The notes under the pieces were generated by a model that was given only the letters and a program-made list of their open reading frames with translations, was not told the DNA's origin and did not search any database. Shown here one piece after another: positions 1-9,205 of a stretch of 64,000 nt of DNA. Both the position numbers and the translations under genes were made by a program. How positions within the stretch are numbered: position 1 is the first letter of the stretch; every line of letters begins with the position of its first letter. The DNA is from Ipomoea triloba (lineage: Eukaryota > Streptophyta > Magnoliopsida > Solanales > Convolvulaceae), in contig NC_044916.1 in assembly GCF_003576645.1 (NCBI RefSeq), positions 17,854,674 through 17,918,673 of the forward strand, in the 5' to 3' direction.

Positions 1-1618
1 GTGAAGGATCTTGTTAACCACGGAATAAAGATGAGCTTAAAGTGCCTATTCCGCATGGTAATTATGTGTATGATCAATCATACTGGGCGAAGTCTATTCG
101 CGAGTACTATATCACCCGGAAGGAAAAGGGGTACTCCTACGGGGGTGTGCACACTTAAGTATAGCCACTCTATGTTCGGGTAGGTGTCGTTCTTATGAAC
201 CTAGTGAGGCTAGCTAGGAATCATTCCAACGCTCCTATAAGTCCAGGGGATCAGTATTAGACCGGGCGATGACCACCGAACCCGAGTTCAACGATCCAAG
301 TGGTCAGAAGTGGAGAAAGGACTCCAAAGGCCTCACACTTTCTAACTAGGACTAAGAAGAATTTTGAAATGTGAAGGTAGTTACTCTGTAGCTATGGGAA
401 AGAAAGGTATGGCAAGTAATTAAATACCCAAAGGTTGTGGGTAATCTTATTCTTTGAAAGGTGAGAAATGATGAGAATCTCTTTGTGAGGAAAAGTTTTC
501 TACTAAAATGATTACAAGCAAGATGTATGAATTATGTTTATACTACTTGCCAGTATGCTTATCTGTTTAAACATTATATTATTGAGTATGTGAATGATTA
601 CTAAATGACCTTGTCAAGAAGAAATGTTAGCAACATTATTGAGTTCTACTCATGATGTATGCAAGCTGTTGAATATAACTGTTGCAGGTAGAATATTGCA
701 GATGAGTAAGGTATAGGGTATCCTGAGTAATCTTTTGTTTTCAAAACCTTTACTTAGTTTTAAATAACCCATGGATATCCTTACTTAGCCGTCGTGCTAA
801 CTACACTTCACTGTGTTTTTATCAGATGCAGTCTAGCGTCAGTTCTTACAGCCCGGTGAGCCCCGAAAGCTCACCGGAGTATGTGTGTCAAGGTATGGAC
901 TATGACGACTATATACAGATGATGGAGGGAGAAGACCCGTATGCACCCGGTTATGCTCCCGAGGCTCCCACGAACCCAGATACTCCTATGGCTCCGTCGG
1001 CCCCTTTTGTCTCTTGCCCGGTTATGGACGAGGTCCAGGCTGCTTACGGTTTTTACCCCATAGAACCGTTAGACGGTAGCGATCCCCTGGAGTTCATTGT
1101 GCACTACCCCTACCCTTGGGACCCTAGCCCTCGGGATGTTTGGGAGGAGTGGTCGATGGTCATAACCACTTCCCGGTTTTTGGACCATATCACTTGGTAT
1201 GAGGGGGAGTGGCATCTGGTCTGGGGAGAGTTCACTGGCCCCGTGTACCGCAGGCTCGACTAGACGTTGGATCTTTGGGAGTTTCTGGGGAATTTGTTTT
1301 TTTTGGTGTACATAAATTTTTGGTAGCCGTAGTAATGGCTAGGCATAACTAGTGCTTGTAGGTTGAACCCTGTTGGTATTTTGGCCCGTGGGTCAATCTT
1401 ATGTATATATTTTTGCAACATTATATACTTTGCTTAATGAAGCTTCACCAGTTGCTATGTATGAAAGTGTTAAGTACCTGTTGAGTGAATGTTGTGATGA
1501 GAATAGTTCCTTTAGCCTGTGCACCTAGAGTGAGGTTTATCGCGGAATGATAGAACTCTCTCTCTAGGTGTGGCGGTAATGCCTCGGATGTACGGGAAGG
1601 TAGGTCCGGGGTGTTACA
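1..1618 (+). mobile_element. 3' part of a large LTR (TGTAACACCCC-type), truncated by window edge
   Basis: The segment ends at 1618 in GGGGTGTTACA, the mirror of the TGTAACACCCC terminus of the complete LTR at 20133-23531. The two share an ORF (826-1263 here), a near-identical block just upstream of that ORF, the stretch around 1510-1600 with CTAGAGTGAG and CTCTAGGTGTG words, and a degenerate version of the CCTACGGG...CTTAAGT unit near 140-180. The 5' end is outside the window, so solo LTR or full element cannot be decided. TGTAACACCCC ends are common on plant Ty3/gypsy LTRs, but the lineage is not assigned here. Confidence 0.75.
826..1263 (+). CDS. LTR-encoded acidic, proline-rich protein (copy 1), function unknown
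   Basis: An intact ORF of 145 residues. The N-terminal half is Ser/Pro/acidic with a YDDY motif (residues 26-29) and an AP-rich spacer. The C-terminal half (about 75-145) carries the conserved part: YGFYPIE, GSDPLEF, VHYPYPWDPSP, FLDHI, EGEWHLVWG and TGPVYR. A second copy is encoded on the minus strand at 20475-20997 inside a solo LTR. Start: the ATG follows a pyrimidine-rich stretch ending in TATCAG, which could be a 3' splice site, so this may be a downstream exon; the block upstream is also conserved but is not in a shared open frame. I recognise no domain. Codon comparison of the two copies shows mainly synonymous change, so I treat it as truly coding. No signal peptide or membrane segment is seen. 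Confidence 0.7.
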   Translation: MQSSVSSYSPVSPESSPEYVCQGMDYDDYIQMMEGEDPYAPGYAPEAPTNPDTPMAPSAPFVSCPVMDEVQAAYGFYPIEPLDGSDPLEFIVHYPYPWDPSPRDVWEEWSMVITTSRFLDHITWYEGEWHLVWGEFTGPVYRRLD

Positions 1619-1990
1619 AGGAAATCAGAAATGCCCGATTTAAAGTGCATATTTTTGACTGAAACTTCTACTGCCACACTGTAATGCAACAAAATTGCTT
1701 TTGTTGTGAAATGTTGCATTAGATGACGATGCATCCAATCGGGAATTTTCAGTTGATGAAAAAAATAGAATAGTTAAGATCGGGATCGACGAATTGATTT
1801 GAATGTATTAAACAATTTAAATATATAACACAAAAATTAGATTCTTATACCGCAATAGTCGAAGGGTCGATTTGAATGGAGAACCACGTAATAGTGCATT
1901 CACTAACATCAGGCAAATGTATTTGATTATTGCAAGCTAGTAAAAAGAATGAAGAACATCAATGAACACGTTATATAGTAAATAGATAGT
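1619..1990. other. AT-rich spacer, nothing recognised
   Basis: This stretch lies between the end of the large LTR and the 10-bp target duplication of the Pack-MULE. I see no ORF, repeat array or terminus in it. Confidence 0.5.
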
Positions 1991-2000
1991 TCTAAATGAT

Positions 2001-3122
2001 GTGTCAATTCCTTTTTTTGGTCATAGGCTTATAGTGGCAAAGACAATTTTAGTCCTCCATAAAAAATTTAGACAAATTATGGACACAATTATTATGACGG
2101 GGATAATTTTAGTCCTCCGTTTGTATTTCCGTTTAATGGCCGTTTGAGAGGGGGTAATTGTGTCATTTCACAATATCCTAGGGTTGATGGCCGATGGTTT
2201 GGATTTGTTGCTTCCTCACCTCCAAAACCGGTTTTCTCTGTTTCGAGAAAAACGGGCTGAGAATCAGGAGAAAATCATCAACAATAGGATTGAGAACAAT
2301 CAAGACAGCCTTCATCATTTGATCGACAGAATCTATGGTTTCCGACGCCGAAACACATGGGGAGCAGAATGCAGAAAACCGTGAACCAGGCGTTTCTCAA
2401 CACCCAAGTCGCGCCGTTGTTAGCATTGGCCTCGCTCCCAATCCTTTTAATCAGTATATCCATGGCGGCGCTTCTAGCGCTCTAGAACTCCTTCAACCGG
2501 GCCGAGCTAAGCTTGTTCTGAACCATATTCTTCCTTAGGGACCACCACACCGGGCTGTAAACCGCCACGTTTATGGAGAACTTGTTGCTACTGAAAATGG
2601 TTCGGGTCGGGTTTTCCCTCGGCCGACGCGCGAAAATCTGGCCATTCATGATGAGAGCCTCGTGGACTAAATCCGCACTGGTGATTATAACCATCGTTCC
2701 TGTTCCCATTCTAAGAATGAAAATGGGGTTATATTTCAGCTTCAGATCTCTCACGTACTGCAAAAACGTCTTTCCAAATCGAGCCACCTGGAATAGGTTT
2801 CCGACCATAGGCAGTTCGGGAGGCAAGTTGTGCTTTTTCTTTGACTTTGATTTTCTGGAAAGCAAGAAAGCCTCAGGGATAAGAGATGATGACATTGCAG
2901 AGACTGAATCCATCCTTTTTGTTTTGATTTAAGAAAATAAGATTGATTTTGCTGAATTGACATAAATGCCCCTCATTTAAACGGCCAGCTAACGAAATAA
3001 TAGACGGAGGACCAAAATTGTCTTCGTCACGATAAGTATGTCCATAAATTGTCTAAATTTTTTATGGACGACTAAAATTGTCTTTGTCACTATAAGTCTA
3101 GGACCAAAAAAGGAATTGACTC
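2001..3122. mobile_element. Pack-MULE (Mutator-like, non-autonomous) carrying a P450 fragment
   Basis: Terminal inverted repeats of about 115 bp run at 2001-2116 and 3007-3122; they start GTGTCAATTCC and, read from the other end, GAGTCAATTCC. Both contain the words GACAATTTTAGTC and CCATAAAAAATTTAGACAA. The element is flanked by a perfect 10-bp direct repeat, TCTAAATGAT, at 1991-2000 and 3123-3132. Long TIRs beginning with G and a 9-11 bp target duplication are the hallmark of Mutator-like elements. The interior is a host P450 gene fragment, not a transposase, which is the definition of a Pack-MULE. Total length is 1122 bp. Confidence 0.93.
2165..2913 (-). pseudogene. CYP77A-like: captured CYP77A-like cytochrome P450 N-terminal fragment
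   Basis: Read on the minus strand from 2913, the translation matches the N-terminal part of plant CYP77A P450s: a Lys-rich hinge, NLPPELPMVGNLFQVAR, FLQYVRDLKLKY, FILRMGTGTMVIITSADLVH, FARRPRENPTRTIF and MVQNKLSSARLKEF. A TAG stop follows at 2482-2484. Homology continues in frame below it (ANNGATWVLRNAW, FCILLPMCFG), then shifts frame near 2344 and runs on through a VLNPIVDDFLLILSPFF-type segment to about 2170. The usual hydrophobic N-terminal anchor is missing, and the PPGPPGWP hinge is shortened to PPELP. Heme-binding Cys, I-helix and EXXR regions are absent, so no enzyme can be made. The fragment sits entirely inside the Pack-MULE TIRs. Confidence 0.88.
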
Positions 3123-3132
3123 TCTAAATGAT

Positions 3133-4047
3133 AGACTTAAAAAAAATCTACAAATACAAAATCACTTACGACAAGGATAATTAATTAATTGCAGAGTAAG
3201 GAAGATGATCGTAGTATATTCTTGCGCCCCTATCTCGTTTGGAAAGATCGTTGTTTCAGGCGCATCTAAACCCAACATTCATAAATATTCAATCCATCCC
3301 AGACTTGGATAACACCAATATACATTTGATTCTATGGTATGCCTCACATATGCATACATAATAGGCCTCCCTGCGCGGGTTATTGCATGATAACGCGTAA
3401 GTTCATAACTTTTGGGAATGCAACATCTGGTAGGACGTCGATAATATGTTGTGTAATCTACAAATACATCCATTTTCAAATTGAAGTATAAAAAATATGT
3501 GGGACAAAAAAAATCAGTACGAAATTGTGTTGGAGAGATGAACAAATGCTTGTGAAAGATTCGTGAGTATTTTATAAGTGAAAGATTGAGTATAAAATTT
3601 TACCAAGGCCTTGTCAATATCTTTCTGAAAATCAATCAGACTGAAAAGTCATTCTTTTATGTGACTTTTTTTATTTGTTTCCGTACGTGCAGTGCAAGGT
3701 GGGTTGTTTCCCTCATTAATCAAATCCTAGACTCCTCTACTTTATAATAAATCAAATCTTCATTTATTGCTCAGGTACAATTTCAATTCACTAGGGCACT
3801 CTTAATTTCTTTTATTCACAAAAGAAAAAAAAAACCACAGCTATTAATTCACAGTAGAAATCAATTTAACAAATTGTTAAGATTAGCATGTTAACTATGA
3901 TATTTTGATGTTAATTTATACTTTATGAATATCATAGTATGCTATGAGTTGAATATTTGTTCTATTTTATGGGATTAAAATTAATGTGAACTACTCTGGG
4001 TCGAATTTTTTTTTTTTTAATAACAGAATGCAAACAATTATTACATG
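3133..4047. other. AT-rich flank downstream of the MULE transposase
   Basis: There is no credible ORF here. The segment is the 3' flank (in transposase orientation) of the MULE gene at 4048-6368. I searched for a terminal inverted repeat matching the far side and did not find one by eye. Confidence 0.4.
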
Positions 4048-6368
4048 CTATTGGTTATTCAAAGAAGGACATTGTGTCGAACTATGTGTTCGAATTTGAC
4101 AATATTTACATCGCCTTCTAGCATTAGAAGTTCCAAAGTCCATTTCATTTGGAAACCGACGTGTTTGTCGTTGTCCTCGATTGTTTTGACGTTTGCCGTT
4201 AATTGGTTCGTGGCATGTGACCTGATTTGTCCACTCCATATTTGAGTCTAGTGGAAAGAAATCAGCTGCATAGCTCGTTTTGTAATTATCGATAGAGAAT
4301 TCTTTTGCCACGAACAAGTCGTAGACTTCTCTTCGATATTTACACACTGCTATGACATGTGCACATGGCAATCCATCAATCTTCCAGGATCCGCATTTAC
4401 ACGTACGGTTGGTCAAGTTTACTTGGACGTAAGTTTCGGAACCTTGGACAATGTATCCTGACTGAAGAGCAACGGCGTACAATCCAGTTGCGTCATTAAA
4501 TCGTTGAATGCTTGCATTGTTGGACAGTTGCTCTCTTTTCTTCAGCTCGTTGCAAATATTTGTTAGCCAACGCATCCCAGCAGCTTCCATTCTTTGGGCC
4601 GATGTACGTCTGTCGGCAAACATTATGCATAACTTGTGGAAAGTATGTCTTACTATTGCCGTAACCGGTAGCATTCGACAACCCTTTAAAGAATTATTAT
4701 ATGATTCAGACGAATTAGTTGTCATTATACCATACCGGTGACCACCATCATAGGACAAGGCCCACCCTTCGGGGTCGATTGCAGATAAATAATTGTGGGC
4801 ATTTGGCCAGTATTGTTGGATGCTTTGCATTGACGAACGAAATTTGCTTTTGGTAACTGCAGCACTTGCTTCCCATACCAATGCTTTCAGTCTAGGATGT
4901 TTGAACATGGTCATCACATTACTTCGTATGTGTCTCAGACAAAAACGTCGCTTGACTCGACTGCTTTGTAATTCAGGAAATTTATTATATGCCGAGTCGA
5001 TCCCGGCGTGTCTATCCGAAATGATGCAAATTGAAGGAAGATCAGAAAAGACATGTCTTGCTAGTCGTTTGAGAAACCAGGTCCAACTAGTCGCGTTTTC
5101 AGAGTCAACAATGGAGTAGGCCAGAGGGTAAATCTCCTTGTTAGCATTCGTGCCGACCGCTAATAGGAGATGGCCCTTGTATTTGCCGTACAGATGTGTA
5201 CCGTCAACGGCAATAACAGGAAGGCAAAACCGAAAACCGTCAATTGCGGGCTTGAAAGCCCAGAATGCATACAAAAAATGCCCATGGTTATGACCTTCTC
5301 TGTGGGGATTCAATTTTAACTCAACAATCGTACCTGGGTTAGCTGCCTTCAGCATTTGCAAGAATTTTGGAAACTCCGTGTACGATTCTTTGAAGTCGCC
5401 ATAGATGCTTTCAATGCACTTCTGACGTGCGTACCATCCCTTTTGTAAGTAACGTCGAACCCGTAGTGCTGTTTCACATCAACCTGGATGTGTTTTATCT
5501 TGTACTTTGGGTCGGCGACGATTTTTTGAAAAATCAAATCAGATATTAGTGCACTAGTGCACAACTTCTCTGACGCACCCGGATTGAAATCACTTCTACA
5601 CGTGTGGGCATCTAGGAACTTTGTGATAATCCACTCGTCTGTCACCCCTCTTAATTTCTTGGCAGACAAATTCCAAAAACATGGTTGTTCTGGATTATTG
5701 GCAGTGCGACACACAATATAGCAAGACTTGGGATTTTTGTACGAGGAATGCATTTGTCTTCTTTGCGCGATGGTGTAAATTTGAAGTGCTTTTTTTAGCT
5801 GCTTGAAAGAATTGAAAACCATCCCGACTTTGATCTCATTTGTTGAGGGGTCGTAGGAGACCATTTCTTCATCGTCCTTTTCTGAATATCCTGTAGCAAA
5901 TGACACCGGAGCGTGATAGTAAGGAATTTCAGAGTTAGGAACATTGTGGCGTCGACTTCGATCATTTGAAGAAGTGCCTTGTGTTTCTTCAAATGAGTCG
6001 AAATCCATAGAAAATTGATCATTTGAATCTTCTCCATCGGAACTATTTGAGGTTTGTGACAGTATCGGTTCTTGTTCGGAGTCTTTACTGTCATGAGCTT
6101 GTATCGACTGTGACGTTGATGGTATTGTTGATGGCAATAAAGTAGCACCAACCGATGCTTCTCTGTAGTAAAATCGTTGTTCTTCTATGTTATGACCAAA
6201 ATTACTGAAATCAACATACTGTTGGTGTGTTTCATTCAATGTTGGTCTAACATAAATGTGTAGATCATCTACTGTAGATGTTTGCTGAACAAAGTATTCC
6301 CACTCTTCTAGAGTATGAATATGGTAAGGAGTATGTGTCATACCCATTGGGTGTCGTCCAGGAGACAA
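4048..6368 (-). pseudogene. MULE (MuDR-type) transposase, frameshifted
   Basis: Two minus-strand reading frames form one protein of about 770 residues. The N-terminal part (6368-5438) has an acidic Ser-rich region, then a MuDR DNA-binding domain (GMVFNSFKQLKKALQIY, CRTANNPEQPCFWNL, DEWIITKFLDAHTC). The C-terminal part has the MULE DDE domain with PVIAVDGTHLYG (first Asp) and CIISDRHAGI (second Asp); the third acidic residue is not assigned. A SWIM finger (CKCGSWKIDGLPCAHV) and a C-terminal CCHC knuckle (CKYC-x4-H-x4-C) follow. The frame breaks at 5437-5438, where the conserved YKRxWYARQK stretch has lost one base, so the C-terminal half can only be read from an internal Met. Outside this break it is open, so inactivation is recent. 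The enzyme would cut and paste Mutator-like DNA; the Pack-MULE at 2001-3122 may be of another family. Confidence 0.9.
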
Positions 6369-6630
6369 TTTGTATAGATCTTTCTCGTCTAGAGAAGAAG
6401 CTGTTCAAGCTTTCAACAAATTCGTGGAAGAACATGGCGATCCATCCCATAATGCTGAGACATCAACATCTTGTTCGTCTACTTCAATATCCAAGGATGG
6501 TAGTCCAAGAAATCCTACACCAAAAGAAATTTATACCCGTTTTCAAAATGAAATACTTAAGTAAAATCATGAACATTTGATGAAAGTTGATGCATTGTGT
6601 GAAGAATTTAAACAAAAATTATCAAAATAA
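6328..6630 (+). pseudogene. fragment with RNase H1 N-terminal (viroplasmin-fold)-like motif
   Basis: Frame 6328-6564 reads into PGDNLYRSFSSREEAVQAF and then a Ser/Thr-rich tail. The FxSREEAxxAF pattern after PG is typical of the end of the RNase H1 N-terminal hybrid-binding domain, the same fold as caulimovirus viroplasmin. The upstream half of that domain is not present. A TAA at 6565 interrupts a frame that otherwise continues to a TAA near 6628 with an HEHLMKVDALCEEF segment. It overlaps the antisense 5' end of the MULE transposase by a few bases. It could be a captured host fragment or a transposon accessory ORF; origin from a virus is possible but unsupported. Confidence 0.35.
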
Positions 6631-6855
6631 ATGTGATTATTTGATGTTAGTGCTTCTTCTAACTCATAGTATCTTCATATGAGCAACATGTTTTCTCCTA
6701 TTATCAATGATCCTGTTAATCATTGTTAACAAATGTATTAGAGAAATAATGAAATTATATTATCGTCTCAATGCTCCCCGTTCAAATGATATAAATAATT
6801 TATTAGTGAAGATTAGAATTTAAACAAGTAAGCTCTTTACTATTTTAAATATAAG

Positions 6856-6890
6856 CACTACAACAAATAAGAAGATACTAACAATGATGT
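6856..6890 (+). repeat. CACTA-type terminus
   Basis: The sequence CACTACAACAAATAAGAAG begins at 6856. CACTACAA followed by an A-rich stretch is the standard start of plant En/Spm (CACTA) elements. No matching inverted terminus was found, but hairpins of the CACTA subterminal type follow at 7913 and, beyond the LTR element, at 14673-15242. Confidence 0.5.
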
Positions 6891-7328
6891 TTAACATTAA
6901 TAACATTCATAAAACTTTTGAAATTAAAAAAAAAAACCATGCTAAAAAGGGCTATAACAATTTTCAAGAAACTCTAGCACTTCTTATTTGCAAATATTGT
7001 TTACTGCAGTCAAGTATAAAAGGATATGTATACAAGTTCCATTTCTCTGGGTTTTAAGAGGAAACATCAGATTCTTAATTAATAAAATACAAATTATTAC
7101 AGTAATGCTTAATACAATTGAAACTAAGTATAATACATTAGCCAAAGACCAATCAAATCTTACGTCAAATCCTCTCAAGTTAAATTTATATTTATTGATT
7201 ATATCAAATCAAAATTTCATTATATATAGTTACATACATGCATTCTGCCAGAATACCATACGAATAGCATTTTGTTTGAACATCTTCTTATCAAAGCCAT
7301 TCTTCTTCACTCTCACTAAATTTAAAAT
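6891..7328. promoter_or_regulatory. AT-rich upstream region with TATA-like box for ORF 7329
   Basis: The stretch is AT-rich without ORFs of note. A TATATATAG box near 7219-7227, followed by a pyrimidine-rich leader (CTTCTTCACTCTCACTAAA) directly before the ATG at 7329, looks like a plant core promoter and 5' leader. This is inference from composition only. Confidence 0.3.
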
Positions 7329-7790
7329 ATGGATATTTTTTCAAATTATTGGGTAAATCACTACATTAGCGAAGATTATAGGGTGTCATTTGAGTATTTT
7401 ATCTATACTTATAATGGAAAAAGAATCCATATTTTTACTCGATCGGTATCTGCTGATGGTACTATTGAACATATTGAGGTTACTCCGAGGTGGCAACTGG
7501 TGTGCGACGTAATTGGATTCAATTTTCTTCATCAAACTTCAGTACGCGGACACGTTGAACTTTGTCAATTCATCATCAAGATCATCAATACCCCGGGCCG
7601 GTATCTCCAACAGTATGATGTTTACTTCCAAGAACCTAGAAATCATTGTACGGTGAAATTTAATTTAAACTCTAAAAGGTTTTTTAATTTTTTATCATTT
7701 ACAATATTACTAATACTCTATATATTTGAATTTGTATTTAGCATGCCTCGAGTTGTCACCGCCCACTGTCTCGGATATGCATTATCATAG
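7329..7790 (+). CDS. hypothetical protein, unrecognised
   Basis: An ORF of 153 residues that I do not recognise. The first about 108 residues have normal composition (for example FTRSVSADGTIEHIEVTPRW and RGHVELCQFIIKIINTPGRY). Residues 109-138 are Phe/Leu/Ile-rich and are encoded by an AT-rich stretch that begins GTGAAATTTAA and ends TTTGTATTTAG, so they may be an unspliced intron between about 7653 and 7741. The last segment (PRVVTAHCLGYALS) again looks coding. It lies between a CACTA-type terminus and an LTR element, so it may be a gene fragment carried by the CACTA element. Confidence 0.4.
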   Translation: MDIFSNYWVNHYISEDYRVSFEYFIYTYNGKRIHIFTRSVSADGTIEHIEVTPRWQLVCDVIGFNFLHQTSVRGHVELCQFIIKIINTPGRYLQQYDVYFQEPRNHCTVKFNLNSKRFFNFLSFTILLILYIFEFVFSMPRVVTAHCLGYALS

Positions 7791-7912
7791 TCCCACTAGT
7801 TCTACAATTACGTGGTTTATTGTGAGAGCTATTGCACTCTGACATGTAATATATAAAACGTACATTTCATGCGTAGCCAAAAACTACATAAAATTCAAAA
7901 AAAAAAAGTAAG

Positions 7913-7943
7913 ACTACCACGGTGCATCATGCGTCGTGGTAGT
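7913..7943. repeat. short hairpin, CACTA subterminal type
   Basis: ACTACCACG and CGTGGTAGT form perfect 9-bp arms around a short loop. Variants with the same CTACCAC...GTGGTAG stem recur at 14673-14701 and 15213-15242, on the other side of the LTR element, suggesting one interrupted CACTA-like element. Confidence 0.6.
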
Positions 7944-7982
7944 AATAAAATAAAATATATATATATATATATATAATATACA

Positions 7983-8066
7983 TTTCATTTCACGTGAAAA
8001 GCAAAAGTGATTTTGCTTTTCAGTTCTGAAAAGCAAAATCACTTTTGCTTTTCACTGAAATGAAAA
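7983..8066. repeat. long near-perfect hairpin
   Basis: Positions 7994-8023 and 8026-8055 are perfect 30-bp inverted arms separated by two bases (TT). The pairing extends about 10 bp further outward after a single-base bulge, giving arms of about 40 bp. Shorter pieces of the same words (GAAAAGCAA, TTGCTTTTC) recur to about 8150. Confidence 0.85.
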
Positions 8067-8322
8067 GCCAATTGCTTTTCAGAAAAGTAAAAGTGAATTT
8101 GCTAAATGACTGAAACATCACGTGAAAAGCAAGCTCAATGACTGAAATAAATTCGATCTAAGTTTGACCGACCCGTGGTTATTTAATCTATTTTCGAGTA
8201 AATTTCTTCTCATCAGATACTACTTCCCAAAATTTATTTCTATCACTCCTATTCTAGATAACAAGTTTTCAACATCTTAGAAGAAATTGTATCCACCAAA
8301 AGCTTTCCTTCCTCAAGTAAGT
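8067..8322. other. spacer with hairpin-derived words, no gene
   Basis: Degenerate fragments of the hairpin at 7983-8066 are scattered to about 8150. Nothing else is recognised before the CTTTT target duplication at 8323-8327. Confidence 0.4.
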
Positions 8323-8606
8323 TCTTTTTGTTGGAAAAGTGATTTGTTGTGCCCGTTGGCCATTTAGCTCCTAACCGGTGATTGGTATTTTGCAGGAAAT
8401 ATATAAACAGAGAATAGAGGCAAGGAGAATGGGAGAGCATTCTTATTCATGATCATTGTATCTTTACAAGTGGGAAAACACCAATACTATATATATAATG
8501 TACAAGTAATAATAACAATACTAAGTATGGTGACCGTTACAACGGTTACACAAATAATGGCCACATAAATATATTTATTATAACACTCCCCCTTGGACAT
8601 TATTCG

Positions 8607-9205
8607 TTCACGATCTTGCCTGGTTTAAAAATTTGCTAGGAAAATCCTATGGGAAAAACCTAGACATAAAAAGAGTACAATGTATATGAATGGTATATTC
8701 AAATACTTTCATGCCTTGTTAAAAACTTCACTAGGAAAACCACGTGGGAAAAACCTAGTTGAAGAAAAGACTACATGATATATATATTGTCCTGGTTGCC
8801 TCATTAAAAACCTTACACTAAGAAAACCCAGTGGGACAAAACTTAGTTAAGGAAAAGAGTACAATCATAACTTTTTGTGTTTAATCTTCAGGATTTGTAA
8901 AAAGTGGTGGTCTTCTAGACCAATAATTTATGTGTATGTTGTTGTTCCCCCTAAAGACAACAACCTTCCTGATTGCCTCGTTAAAAACCATAACTTAAGA
9001 AAACCTGGTGGGAAAAACTTAGTTAAGGGAAAAAGAGTACAATCATAAGCCTTTAGGGCATAATCTTCAAGATTTCGAGGTTCATCTATTTAAGTATTTA
9101 TTTGCAACTTTCTCCTCGTTTATTATATCATACTCATGTCTCGTTAAAAACCACACTAGGAAAACCCAATGGGAAAACTAGTGAGGATAAAGAGTACATG
9201 GTATA
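8607..9205 (-). repeat. five degenerate copies of the copia 3'-end motif
   Basis: A module of about 75 bp (CCTCGTTAAAAACC, a gap, then AGGAAAACC and TGGGAAAAAC, then AAAGAGTACA) recurs near 8607, 8713, 8795, 8969 and 9133. The interval also holds the word AATCTTCAGGATT near 8883 and 9253 (again near 9381), and extra polypurine-like CTCCCCCT or TTCCCCCT stretches near 8946 and 9294 (and 11148). A single module next to the polypurine tract is usual in copia elements; serial copies look like repeated duplication of the 3' end. Confidence 0.75.

Noticed and set aside
2573..2932. Plus-strand ORF of 119 residues opposite the P450 fragment
   Set aside because: The minus strand carries clear P450 homology; the plus frame is its shadow and has no domain.
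6328..6630. Integrated caulimovirus remnant
   Set aside because: Only a short motif shared with host RNase H1 is present; no movement protein, coat, protease or RT of a pararetrovirus was seen nearby.
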